DNA of 64,000 nt from Myxococcales bacterium (GTDB lineage Bacteria; Myxococcota_A; Bradymonadia; UBA7976; UBA1532), in assembly GCA_020633555.1 (NCBI GenBank), contig JACKDL010000002.1:1-64000 (forward strand), in the 5' to 3' direction. Both the position numbers and the translations under genes were made by a program. The notes below the pieces were generated by a model. It ran no database searches, was not told the DNA's origin, and saw only the letters and a program-made list of their open reading frames with translations. Position 1 is the stretch's first letter. Each line of letters opens with the position of its first letter. Below are positions 43,901 to 51,125 of the stretch, in pieces.

Positions 43901-44088
43901 TCCTGGTTGGTCTCGCGCACCCGGTCGCCGACGCGGACGATGGCGCCCCGCATGGGGCCGCCGCCGTCCTCGGCGAAGACGAACACCTGCAGCCCGCTGG
44001 GGCGCTCGGCCCAGGCTGCGCCCGCCACGAGAAGGCAGGCCAGCGCGGCCCAGATCCCCTTCAAGAACATACCCTTCGCGCCGCTCAT
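40930..44088 (-). CDS. TonB-dependent outer-membrane receptor with carboxypeptidase-regulatory-like domain
   Basis: 1052 aa. A signal peptide is followed by two beta-sandwich modules: about 28-105, and a CarboxypepD_reg-like one at about 125-205 (GSPVRGARIFVKGRSETTTT). The plug domain (about 245-370) shows IGAEQMARTGDSNAAAALQR, VYVRGMGERYASTLLNG and LDMFPTGILGSVVVQKT. The barrel runs to the end, which is TGTLVWRL. The substrate is unknown. The ATG overlaps the stop of the TPR gene (ATGA), so the receptor is the last gene of the TonB2-type operon. That tight link suggests the energy system is dedicated to this one receptor. Confidence 0.92.
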   Translation of the reverse strand: MSGAKGMFLKGIWAALACLLVAGAAWAERPSGLQVFVFAEDGGGPMRGAIVRVGDRVRETNQDGTALFDPGVGEHPVRVVPTPISGLGPADLGAIPVVPGELTEVIATLRVGQQPQISIESRALAEAAADAEQDAASDAGPRGEVQGQAVAEAKGSPVRGARIFVKGRSETTTTDGDGRFTLRLPVGPQTLSVIHPDFSPGTAEITVAEGAPVAVALTLAPAALQLDAFVVNAPYIEGGLAQLSAERRGTSGVVDVIGAEQMARTGDSNAAAALQRVTGLTLVGGKYVYVRGMGERYASTLLNGTRLPSPEPERRVVPLDMFPTGILGSVVVQKTWSPDQPGAFGGGVVSLRTRGTPEAPFVQMALGTGYRPDTTFREGLSSQGGSLDWLGIDDGSRSLPGPVADILKTRLLSRSRDDFKALGQQFARTWDVSTQTAPPPLSVSLAAGRPFTLLGRKMGVLSALAYRQSWLNQTVERTSARVRGEGADRVVEADDTQRIERLERTINLSGLLELDAELAPGHRVWSTTLLLRSTDDITRQRTGFDGDQMTDIRVNRLEWVERMLLDQILRGQHATPLGRVDWAYALSLATRDEPDRRSTRYDYEPPSQASGDPGGYRMYDRPEGNQRFYSAMDDVGHDARVGWTVPLTDARRADAPDEPTQALKLGARFTRRERESTTYRFRFLDRLGELGVDPATRRAVLGANPNTTLGEESLRNGWFELRDNTQPTDSYTGRETVAAAYAMGEAELPWNLRAMAGLRVEYGEVAVITQRPFAANAEALESAPDSTELLPAATLTWALSDTMQLRGGYTQTLIRPDFHELSPAQKDPVDGDRPVKGNPDLKSGLIRHLDLRWEWYPSPRESLSVAGFFKAFEDPIEATINAGADGTLSFRNSAGASNLGLEIEARKQLGFLGNWGEDLFVAGNLALIRSEVDLSGDSVVTSKSRPLEGQSPYVLNLQLGWEALEAGHAVTVLYNVFGRRVVEVGSKGLPDVYEEPRHVLDVVAGFNLGDAFRLNLRASNLIDHEIRATAGPVVDTRYHAGRSFTGTLVWRL

Positions 44089-45245
44089 GGGCAGCGCTCC
44101 GGCGCCCGGCGGCACTCGGCCATGGCCTGGCGCATGGCGCCGGCCCGCTCGAACAGCTCGGCCCGGGTCAGCCGCTTGAGCTGGTCCTCGGCCTCGTCGA
44201 AGCGGCCCAGGCGGAAGAAGCCGTAGGCCAGCGCGAAGCGCAGATCCTCGTCCTCGGCCAGCAGGCCCAGCCGGCTCAGCCGGGGGGCCAGGGCCGTGAG
44301 CGCCTCGAAGCGCTCCAGATCCAGCAGCAGGGCCAGCCGCTGGCGCAGCTTGGCCTTCTGGTCCACCACCTGCCCGTTGGCCCGCAGGGCGGCGTGGGGG
44401 CGGCCGTGCAGCCGCAGCACCTCGGCGGCGTCGCGGCCGTACTTGGGGTCGTGCAGGGCGGCGGCGCGGGCGAAGAAGCCCGCCGCGGTGAGCGGGTGGG
44501 CCAGGCCCAGCCAGGCGTGGCCGAGCTGCACCAGCACCCGCTCCTCGTCGCCCTGCAGCAGGCGGGTCTCCTCGAGCAGGTCGCGGGCGGCGCCGAACTG
44601 CTTGGCCCGCAGCAGGCCCTCGGCCAGGAACAGCCGGTCGTCCAGGTCGCCCGCGCCCTGGGCCAGGAAGCGGCGCCCCTCGGCCACGGCGAGCTGGGTG
44701 AGCCCCAGGGTCAGCGCCCACTGCACCCGCGCGCGGGTGAAGGCCCGCTGGGGCCCGTGGCGGCCCTCGCCGGCGCTCAGGGCGGCGAAGGCCTGATCGG
44801 GCGCCTCGCGCTTCCAGTGGCAGTCGGCGCGCAGCAGGAACAGCTCGGCGTGGGCCTGGCCCGCCTCGCCGGCGGCCTGCAGGGCGCCCAGCGCGGTGGC
44901 GCAGTCGGCGAGCTGGTAGGCGGCCTGGGCGCGGTACACCTGCACCGAGGGCTCGGTGGCCCCGGCGTCCACCGCGGCGCCGAAGCTGGCCAGCGCGCCT
45001 TTGAAGTCGCCCTGCTTGAAGCCCGCCAGGCCCAGCAGGGTGTGGTAGCGGGCCCGGTCCAGGGTCGCGTATTCGGGCGCCGCCAGATCCACGTCCTGCA
45101 GCACCCGCTGGGCGCGGTCGGGGTGGCCGTCCTGCAGCAGCACCGCCGCCAGGGCCAGGGGATCCACCTCGGCGGGCGCGGGCGACCCCTTGGCGGCGGG
45201 CAGGGCCAGCGCCAGGGCCAGCAGCAGGGCGCGGGGGCCGCTCAT
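44085..45245 (-). CDS. TPR-repeat protein of the TonB2-type locus
   Basis: 386 aa with a signal peptide (MSGPRALLLALALALPAAKG). At least six TPR-like helical pairs are visible (YHTLLGLAGFKQGDFKGALASF, AQAAYQLADCATALGALQAAG, ALAYGFFRLGRFDEAEDQLKRL). In Vibrio TonB2 loci a TPR protein follows tonB2 in the same position; its role there is poorly defined. Both ends overlap neighbours by ATGA. Confidence 0.85.
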   Translation of the reverse strand: MSGPRALLLALALALPAAKGSPAPAEVDPLALAAVLLQDGHPDRAQRVLQDVDLAAPEYATLDRARYHTLLGLAGFKQGDFKGALASFGAAVDAGATEPSVQVYRAQAAYQLADCATALGALQAAGEAGQAHAELFLLRADCHWKREAPDQAFAALSAGEGRHGPQRAFTRARVQWALTLGLTQLAVAEGRRFLAQGAGDLDDRLFLAEGLLRAKQFGAARDLLEETRLLQGDEERVLVQLGHAWLGLAHPLTAAGFFARAAALHDPKYGRDAAEVLRLHGRPHAALRANGQVVDQKAKLRQRLALLLDLERFEALTALAPRLSRLGLLAEDEDLRFALAYGFFRLGRFDEAEDQLKRLTRAELFERAGAMRQAMAECRRAPERCP

Positions 45246-45919
45246 CCGCCCACCCCGCGGGTGAGCTGGAAGCGCACGGGCTGCTCCACCCACACCTTCA
45301 CGGCCGCGCCGCCCTGGCGGGCCGGCTGGTACTGCCACTGGCGCACCGCGGCCACGGCGGCCTCGTCGAACACGCCCGGGGGCTCGGCCCGCAGCACCTT
45401 CACCGTCTCCACCTCGCCGTCGGCGGTGATGAGCATGCGCACCACCACCGTGCCGGTGAGGCCACGGCGGCGGGCCGAGGACGGGTACTGGGGGGCCGCC
45501 CGCCGCACGGGCTGGGGCCGCTCGTCCACGGTGTCGGCGGTCATCACCACCTGCTTGCGATCCACGTCGCCGATGAGCTTGTCGCCCAGGCCCGCCAGCC
45601 CGCTGGCCCCGGCGCTGATGGTGGTGTTCAGCGCCACGCTCGACAGGGGCGAGCCCAGGGCCGGCGGGGGCGTGGCCCGCCGGGCGGCCCGGGGTGCCTG
45701 CTTGGGCTTCTGCGGCTTCTGCGCGGCGTTGGGCTGCGGGGGCGGCTTCTTCGACCGCATCACCATCATCTGGGTGGGCTCGCGCGGGGGCGGCTTCGGC
45801 GGCGGCGTGTTGTGGCTGTTCATCCAGCTCAACAGGCCGAACACGCCGGCCACGCCGGCGGCCATCACCCCGATGGCCAGCCCGTGATCGAGCAGGCGGC
45901 GGGCCCCCGAGCGCTTCAC
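45242..45919 (-). CDS. tonB: TonB-family energy transducer
   Basis: 225 aa from a GTG start that overlaps the exbD stop (GTGA). A membrane helix near the N-terminus (LAIGVMAAGVAGVFGLLSW) is followed by a Pro/Lys-rich span (PPPKPPPREP, PQKPKQAPR) and the TonB C-terminal domain (about 140-220: PQYPSSARRRGLTGTVVVRM, VFDEAAVAAVRQWQYQPARQ). It passes proton-motive energy from ExbB/ExbD to the receptor at the outer membrane. The start at 45919 is chosen over a longer reading frame by this overlap. Confidence 0.92.
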   Translation of the reverse strand: MKRSGARRLLDHGLAIGVMAAGVAGVFGLLSWMNSHNTPPPKPPPREPTQMMVMRSKKPPPQPNAAQKPQKPKQAPRAARRATPPPALGSPLSSVALNTTISAGASGLAGLGDKLIGDVDRKQVVMTADTVDERPQPVRRAAPQYPSSARRRGLTGTVVVRMLITADGEVETVKVLRAEPPGVFDEAAVAAVRQWQYQPARQGGAAVKVWVEQPVRFQLTRGVGG

Positions 45920-46326
45920 CCGGCCTCCCGCTCCGTGGCCACGGCCACGTCCTTGGCGCCGGCCAGGCGGCACTGGTCCACCACCTCGATGAGCTGATCC
46001 GCCCGCACCCCGCGGTCGGTGATGATCAGCACGGGGCGGTCGCCGCCGGCCTGCAAGAACTCGCGCACCCGGCTCTGCACCATCCACGGGCGCACCGGGC
46101 GGGCGTCCACGAACACGTCGCCGGTGCGCGCCAGGGTCACCCGGATGGCCTTGGTGCTCGCCCGCGTGGCGCTGCTCGCCGAGGGCCGCTCCAGCTCCAC
46201 CTTCGCGTCCTTCACGAAGGTGGTGGTGACCATGAAGAAGATCAGCAGGATGAACACCATGTCGATCAGGGGCGAGATGTCGACGCCGGCGTCATCCGGC
46301 TGCTTGTGTCGCCGCAGCCGACTCAT
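45916..46326 (-). CDS. exbD: ExbD-family biopolymer transport protein
   Basis: 136 aa, normal for ExbD. A cytoplasmic N-terminus is followed by a membrane helix with the key proton-path Asp in ISPLIDMVFILLIFFMVTTT, then a periplasmic domain ending DQCRLAGAKDVAVATE. It forms the motor with the two ExbB-type proteins of this operon. ATGA overlap with the preceding exbB. Confidence 0.95.
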   Translation of the reverse strand: MSRLRRHKQPDDAGVDISPLIDMVFILLIFFMVTTTFVKDAKVELERPSASSATRASTKAIRVTLARTGDVFVDARPVRPWMVQSRVREFLQAGGDRPVLIITDRGVRADQLIEVVDQCRLAGAKDVAVATEREAG

Positions 46327-46895
46327 GCGTGCCCCGCCTCGACCACCACCCCGGCCTCGCGGAGGGTGACCTGCTTGATGCGCTCCAGCTCGCCCTCGAG
46401 GAAGGCCTGGCGGCGGTCGAGCAGCCGGCCCGCCACCACCCCGGGCACGGCCACGATGAGCCCCATCTGGGTGGTGAGCAGCGCCTGGCTGATGCCGCCG
46501 GCGATGCCCCCCGACTGGGCGAACAGCGCGTTGTCGCCCAGGGCGTCGAAGGTCTCGATCATGCCGGCCACGGTGCCCAGCAGGCCCGCCAGCGGGGCCA
46601 CGGTCACCAGGCTGCGCACCAGCGCGCGGCCCCGGGCCAGACGGGCGCGTAGCGGGCCGTAGGCCTGCTCGATCAGGGGGGCCAGGTGGGCGTCGCGCTT
46701 CGGCCCGCGGGGCAGGCGCTTGCGGGCCGCGTGGGCCAGGGCCTCACCGGTCTGCAGGGTGCCGCGGAAGGTCACCCAGCGCAGGCCCAGGGCGTACCAG
46801 AGCACGAAGGCCGAGGCCACCAGCGGGGGCATGACGAAGCCCCCGTCGCGCATGTAGCCCTGCAGGTCGAAGAGGACGGTGCGCGCCCACTCCAT
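46323..46895 (-). CDS. exbB: ExbB-family proton channel protein (short form, ExbB2-like)
   Basis: 190 aa with three membrane segments in the MotA/TolQ/ExbB pattern. The signature LVTVAPLAGLLGTVAGMIET and TTQMGLIVAVPGVVAGRLL holds the conserved Thr and Gly residues that line the channel. This is the shorter of two ExbB-like proteins, as in Vibrio TonB2 systems. ATGA overlap with exbD. Confidence 0.93.
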   Translation of the reverse strand: MEWARTVLFDLQGYMRDGGFVMPPLVASAFVLWYALGLRWVTFRGTLQTGEALAHAARKRLPRGPKRDAHLAPLIEQAYGPLRARLARGRALVRSLVTVAPLAGLLGTVAGMIETFDALGDNALFAQSGGIAGGISQALLTTQMGLIVAVPGVVAGRLLDRRQAFLEGELERIKQVTLREAGVVVEAGHA

Positions 46896-46896
46896 C

Positions 46897-48357
46897 TCAG
46901 GCCTCCTCGACGGGGGCGGCCTCGCCCACCTGGGCCCGGTTCATCAGCGCCAGCGCGCCCTGCTCGATGCCCGACTTCAGCCGCTCGGCCCAGCCGTTCA
47001 GCAGGTTGCCGGCCAGCAACGCCGGGATGGCCACCACCAGCCCCAGTTCGGTGGTGATGAGCGCCTCCGAGATGCCGCCCGAGAGCAGCTTGGGGTTGCC
47101 GGTGCCGAACTCGGTGATGACGTCGAAGGTGCTGATCATGCCGGTGACGGTGCCCAGCAGGCCCAGCAGGGGGGCCACGGCGGCGGTCACCAGCACCGCG
47201 GTGCCGAACCGGTCCAGGCGCCCCTCCTCCTCCAGCATCTTCTCGACCACCAGGCGCTCGACGGTGTCGCGATCGTCGGCCAGGCGGCCGGCCACCGAGG
47301 CCAGGACCCGGCTGGCGGCGCCCCGGCCCGCAGCGCAGGCGGCGGCGGCCTGCTCGAAGGCCCCGGCGTCCACGTGCGGCGCGGCCTGGCGCACCAGGCG
47401 CCCCGCCGAGCCGCCGGCCAGCAGCAGCAGGGCCACCCGGCCCAGCATCATCAGCAGCGCCAGCCCGCCAAGGCCCACGATGACCCACGCGATGGCGCCG
47501 CCCGCCTCCACCACCTGCAGGGGTGTGCGGGCCTGCTTCACCTCGTAGTTCTGCTCCAGGTTCTCGTACAGGAACACGTCCATGGTGCGGGTGGGGGCGC
47601 CGTCCGCCAGCGCCCGGGCCGTGGCCTCGCCCTGCACCGGATCCAGCTTCAGCCGCCCGGCCCCGGCGGGGGTCAGGGCGCCGGCGCCCTGATCGCTCAC
47701 GCCGTAGGTGGCCACGTCGCCCAGGTGGAAGAGCTGCCCCTCGACCTTGCGGCCGTCGGCCAGGAAGAAGTGCCCCTTCTCGCGACGCACCTCGGCGCGG
47801 TGGGCCAGCAGGGGCCCCAGCCGGGCGAAGCCGTCCTTCAGTCGGCGTGCGGCGCGGGCCGCGGCGGCGTGGGCCTCAGCGGCCCGGGCGGCGTCGGCGT
47901 CGGGCGCGCCGGCGGGTTGCCCCGCGGCGTCGCCCTCGGCGGCCGGCGCGGGGGTCGGCGGCGGCACAGGCTCGGCGTCCAGCGACTTCGGCGGCCAGTC
48001 CAGGCCGTAGGGCGTGAAGGTGCGGGCCATCTGCTGCACCAGCCCGTCCACGCCCTCCACGCCCTCGCCCGCCAGCTCGGCCTCGCGCTCCACGGTGCGC
48101 AGCCGGTCGGCCAGGGTCTCGGCCTCCACCCCCAGGGCCAGCACCTGCCGCTGGGTGGTGGCGATGCGCCCCTCAAGGCCGGCGATCTCGGCCTTGCTCT
48201 CCTTCTGGATCTGGGCGAGCCGACCCTCCAGGGCGCGCTTCTCGGCCTCGAGGAAGGCGAACTCCTTGCGGTAGGCCTCGGTCAGCGGATCGGCCTGCGC
48301 CAGCAGCGGGGCCGCCAGGGCGCACAGGGCCACCAGGGTGCCCAGGGACGCGCGCAT
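46897..48357 (-). CDS. TtpC-like ExbB protein with periplasmic N-terminal coiled coil
   Basis: 486 aa. A signal peptide (MRASLGTLVALCALAAPLLAQA) leads to a coiled coil (about 25-100) and a globular part ending near 240. A MotA/TolQ/ExbB domain follows (about 270-480), with TAAVAPLLGLLGTVTGMIST and TTELGLVVAIPALLAGNLLNG. This N-terminal extension is the mark of TtpC of the Vibrio TonB2 system. There TtpC is needed along with ExbB2, possibly to help span or sense the periplasm. The start 48357 overlaps the DUF3450 stop (TGATG), and the gene ends one base before the next start. Confidence 0.9.
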   Translation of the reverse strand: MRASLGTLVALCALAAPLLAQADPLTEAYRKEFAFLEAEKRALEGRLAQIQKESKAEIAGLEGRIATTQRQVLALGVEAETLADRLRTVEREAELAGEGVEGVDGLVQQMARTFTPYGLDWPPKSLDAEPVPPPTPAPAAEGDAAGQPAGAPDADAARAAEAHAAAARAARRLKDGFARLGPLLAHRAEVRREKGHFFLADGRKVEGQLFHLGDVATYGVSDQGAGALTPAGAGRLKLDPVQGEATARALADGAPTRTMDVFLYENLEQNYEVKQARTPLQVVEAGGAIAWVIVGLGGLALLMMLGRVALLLLAGGSAGRLVRQAAPHVDAGAFEQAAAACAAGRGAASRVLASVAGRLADDRDTVERLVVEKMLEEEGRLDRFGTAVLVTAAVAPLLGLLGTVTGMISTFDVITEFGTGNPKLLSGGISEALITTELGLVVAIPALLAGNLLNGWAERLKSGIEQGALALMNRAQVGEAAPVEEA

Positions 48358-49115
48358 CAGCCCGCCCCCCCGACGTCCGCCACCGCCGAGGGCAGCGTGA
48401 AGAAGCCCACCCGGATCTGCTTCTTGAAGGCCTGGAACAGATCCTCGACCTGCTGCACCTCGGTCTCCCCGGCCAGGGGCACCGCCCGCCAGCCGTCGCC
48501 GTCGCGGCGCACCACGCCCACCCCGCCCTCGCCGGTGCGGTAGTACAGGGCCACCATCCCCAGGCGCACCACGTCGGCCAGCACCTCGCTGCCCTCCAGG
48601 GCTACGGTCTGGCGGAACAGGCCGGTGTCGCGGGTCAGCCGCAGCTCGTCCTCGGCCAGCGACCACAGCCGGGCCAGGGCGCCCTGGGGCGTCAGCAGAT
48701 CCGCCGCCACCTTCTGCTCCAGGTCGGCCACCGCGGCCAGCCGCTCCTCGCGCTTGAAGGGCAGGCTCTGCTCGATGTGGGCCCGCAGCACCGCCGCGGC
48801 CTGGCCCACCACCGGGGTCAGCAGGGCCAGATCGGCCTGGGCCCGCTGGATGGTCACCTGCTTGCGGGCGATGGTCTCGGAGAGCTGTCGCGAGCGGAGC
48901 TGCTCGCGGCGCAGCTCCGCCTCGGCCTCGGCGAGCTGGCTCGCCAGGGCGCGGGCCTTGGCGGTGCGGGCGCGCTTGGCGTCCTCCACCTCGGCGTTCA
49001 GCCGCTCCACCTCGGTGCGCATCTCGGCCAAGGCCTGGGCCAGGCCCTTCACGTCCTCGGCCAGGGCGGGGGACGCCCACGCCAGCAGCAGCAGCCAGGG
49101 CAACACGCGACGCAT
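48357..49115 (-). CDS. DUF3450-family periplasmic coiled-coil protein
   Basis: 252 aa. A signal peptide (MRRVLPWLLLLAWASPALA) is followed by a long coiled coil (about 25-95) and a globular end with the DUF3450 features SLPFKREERL, VRLGMVALYYRTGEGGVGV and KKQIRVGFFTLP. DUF3450 proteins are regularly encoded just before ttpC-exbB-exbD-tonB. I start at 49115 because AGGAGG lies five bases upstream; a GTG at 49121 would sit inside that site. First gene of the seven-gene operon. Confidence 0.88.
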   Translation of the reverse strand: MRRVLPWLLLLAWASPALAEDVKGLAQALAEMRTEVERLNAEVEDAKRARTAKARALASQLAEAEAELRREQLRSRQLSETIARKQVTIQRAQADLALLTPVVGQAAAVLRAHIEQSLPFKREERLAAVADLEQKVAADLLTPQGALARLWSLAEDELRLTRDTGLFRQTVALEGSEVLADVVRLGMVALYYRTGEGGVGVVRRDGDGWRAVPLAGETEVQQVEDLFQAFKKQIRVGFFTLPSAVADVGGAG

Positions 49116-49135
49116 GGTCACCTCCTCAACGCAGC

Positions 49136-49201
49136 TCGGGCGAGGGGAGCCCGGCCGCGCCGCGCTCCCCTCGCCCGAACCCCCGTCCGCGCGGGACGGG
49201 G
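49136..49201 (-). promoter_or_regulatory. Tandem strong hairpins between lipoprotein gene and TonB2-type operon
   Basis: Hairpin 1: TCGGGCGAGGGGAGC (49136-49150) pairs perfectly over 15 bp with 49164-49178, leaving a 13-base loop. Hairpin 2: CCCCGTCC (49181-49188) pairs with GGACGGGG (49194-49201). Neither is followed by a T-tract. Lying between the lipoprotein stop and the DUF3450 start on the same strand, they probably reduce read-through or protect the upstream mRNA, giving more lipoprotein than transport machinery. Confidence 0.65.
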
Positions 49202-49230
49202 ATCACGGGGCCCCCAAGGGCCCGCGGTTC

Positions 49231-50592
49231 TCAGTTCTCGGCCCAGGTCGCCCAGCCGGCGGTCCAGTCCGTGTCCCCCAGGGCCCCGATGAAGGCGGCC
49301 TGCTCGAAGAAGGGATCGGCCGGGGTCACCGCGCCGCCGGCGGCGGGCGAGCCCATGGCGGGCCGGTAGTCGCGCCCTGCCAGGTCCATCAGCGCCGGGT
49401 CGATGATCTGGTTGCCCTCGTTCAGGGTGCTGAAGAAGGCCTCGGTGGTGAACGGGGCGCTGCCGCCCAGGTCGTCGCCGTCCAGGAAGCTGGCCGAGCT
49501 CGGGCACCAGGCGATGCTGTGGTGCAGGGTCAGCTCGCCGCTCAGCGCCATGGCGTCGGCGTCCCAGGCGTTCAGCGCCGTCTCGGCCTGATCCAGGCTG
49601 AAGCAGGCTTCGCCGAAGTTTGTGACGATGACGTTGGCCAGCTCGGCGCCGGTGCCCTCGCGGATCAGCATGCCGATGTCGCTGTCGTCGCCGCCCGAGC
49701 CCACCAGGGTCACGTGGCTCAGGGTGGGCTTGCTGCGGGGGGCGGCGCTGTTGTTGTCGCCGTTGTTGTCCGCCTCGATGCCCTGATCGCCGTCGCCGGG
49801 GTACTGCACCGCCAGCACGTACTGGGCCTTGCCGATCCAGCCGTCGGTCCAGTCCAGGCTGTCGTCGCCGATGCCGGTGAGCAGCAGGTGCTTCGCGTTG
49901 ACGGTGCCGCCGAAGAACTCGACCCCGTCGTCCTTGTTGAAGTGGACCTGCACGTAGTCCACCTCGGTGCCGGCGCCCACGCCCTGGAAGGCGATGCCGT
50001 TGAGCTCGTTGCCCTCGCTGATGAGCCGGCCCGCGAACTCCACCCGCACGTACTTCAGCTTGCCGCTGTTGTCGTTGGGGTCGCTGCCGCCGTAGTTGCC
50101 GGTGTCGCCCTCGCCGTCGGCGGTGCAGGGCGGCGCGTCGCAGCCGTTGATGGGGGCCGCGCCGTTGATGATCAGGCCGCCCCAGTCACCGCGGGCGCGC
50201 TGGCCCTCGGGCTGGCTCGAGGTGAAGACGATGGGGGCCGCCGCCGTGCCCACCGCGTCGATCTTCGCGCCGCGGGCGATGGCCAGGAACGAGAGCTGGT
50301 CCAGGTCGCCCTTCAGGGTGACGCCCGCGTCGATCTTCAGGGTGGCCCCGCCGTCGATGAAGACGCCGCCGATGAGCAGGTACTCCTTGTCGGCGGTGAG
50401 GGTCAGGTTGCGGGTGTAGGTGCCCGTCAGGGCGCAGCGGCCGGCCTGGGCGATGAGCCCGTCCTGGCACGCCACGCTGCCGTCATCCACCAGCCCGCCG
50501 GGGGCAACGGTCTCTTCGTCGTCACAGGCCGCCAGGCCGCCTACCAGCGCGCCCGCCAACACCATCCGCCCCAGGGTGTGCTTGATCGCCAA
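49231..50592 (-). CDS. Right-handed beta-helix lipoprotein linked to the TonB2-type operon
   Basis: 453 aa from TTG 50592 (GGAGA ribosome site eight bases away); ATG 50565 is the alternative. The signal peptide ends in lipobox LAAC. The body has strand repeats typical of a parallel beta-helix: LLIGGVFIDGGATLKIDAGV, RGDWGGLIINGAAPI, LKYVRVEFAGRLI, DYVQVHFNKDDGVEFFGGTV and LSHVTLVGSGGDD. It probably sits at the outer membrane and binds a ligand or polymer. Being just before a complete TonB system with its own receptor, it is a good candidate for the partner lipoprotein of that receptor. Two tandem hairpins separate them. Confidence 0.78.
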   Translation of the reverse strand: MAIKHTLGRMVLAGALVGGLAACDDEETVAPGGLVDDGSVACQDGLIAQAGRCALTGTYTRNLTLTADKEYLLIGGVFIDGGATLKIDAGVTLKGDLDQLSFLAIARGAKIDAVGTAAAPIVFTSSQPEGQRARGDWGGLIINGAAPINGCDAPPCTADGEGDTGNYGGSDPNDNSGKLKYVRVEFAGRLISEGNELNGIAFQGVGAGTEVDYVQVHFNKDDGVEFFGGTVNAKHLLLTGIGDDSLDWTDGWIGKAQYVLAVQYPGDGDQGIEADNNGDNNSAAPRSKPTLSHVTLVGSGGDDSDIGMLIREGTGAELANVIVTNFGEACFSLDQAETALNAWDADAMALSGELTLHHSIAWCPSSASFLDGDDLGGSAPFTTEAFFSTLNEGNQIIDPALMDLAGRDYRPAMGSPAAGGAVTPADPFFEQAAFIGALGDTDWTAGWATWAEN

Positions 50593-50721
50593 GAGCTGTT
50601 CTCCGCTCTGCCGTGTGATGGGGGAACAGTCCCGGGCGGCGGTGACAGGTCGATGGCGATTTGGCGAAAGAGCAGCAGCGCGCAGGTCTCTTTTAGGTAA
50701 TGAATCCGAAGTGTTGCGATT

Positions 50722-50742
50722 GGGTGTCCGCGGGGTGTCCGC
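50722..50742 (-). promoter_or_regulatory. Tandem direct repeat with 11-bp period, possible activator site
   Basis: GGGTGTCCGC occurs at 50722-50731 and again at 50733-50742, ten of ten bases identical and one helical turn apart. A third GGGTGTC lies at 50766-50772. Repeats with this period are typical of OmpR/PhoB-type response-regulator sites. They lie about 130-150 bp before the lipoprotein start. Confidence 0.4.
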
Positions 50743-51017
50743 CGTGGGGCCGGGCGGTGGCCGGGGGGTGTCAGGGGTCTTTGATTTGCTGATGCTCGTC
50801 GATCGGAGCGTTGATGCCTGGCTGGCCGCTGGGGGTGGTGTGTCGGGTTGGACCGGCTGGCGCCGGTCCAACCCTGGGCTGGGCGGCGACGACTCGGCGC
50901 GGGGCGGCGACCCGGCCGGCTCCGGGGCGGCCTCGGGCTCGGTCTTCGGCTGCGCCGAATCCCTCGCCCTGCGGGGCCCCATCGCCGGCCGGGTCGCCGC
51001 CCCGCTCCCTTGGCGTC

Positions 51018-51100
51018 GGGTGACGGGTTGTGGGGGAGGGGGAGGATCGGGGCGTTGTTGGCGAGGTGGACCGTCGCGGTGGGCGCCAGGTGGCGTTTGG
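51018..51100 (+). repeat. Intergenic repeat element, copy B (83 bp)
   Basis: Gap-free match to 12368-12450 in the same orientation, 61 of 83 bases identical. It ends 25 bases before the TetR stop codon, so on this side it lies antisense to, and downstream of, the nearest gene. No coding role is evident. Confidence 0.6.
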
Positions 51101-51125
51101 ATCCGCGGCGGGGGTCAGGCGGGGA

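Larger units (their letters stand above)
50593..51125. other. 533-bp gene-free region
   Basis: It separates the lipoprotein start from the TetR gene end. It holds an AT-richer patch (50690-50725) probably containing the lipoprotein promoter, the 11-bp tandem repeats at 50722-50742, and copy B of the 83-bp element. ORFs across it have Gly/Arg-rich compositions typical of GC-rich non-coding DNA. Confidence 0.6.
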
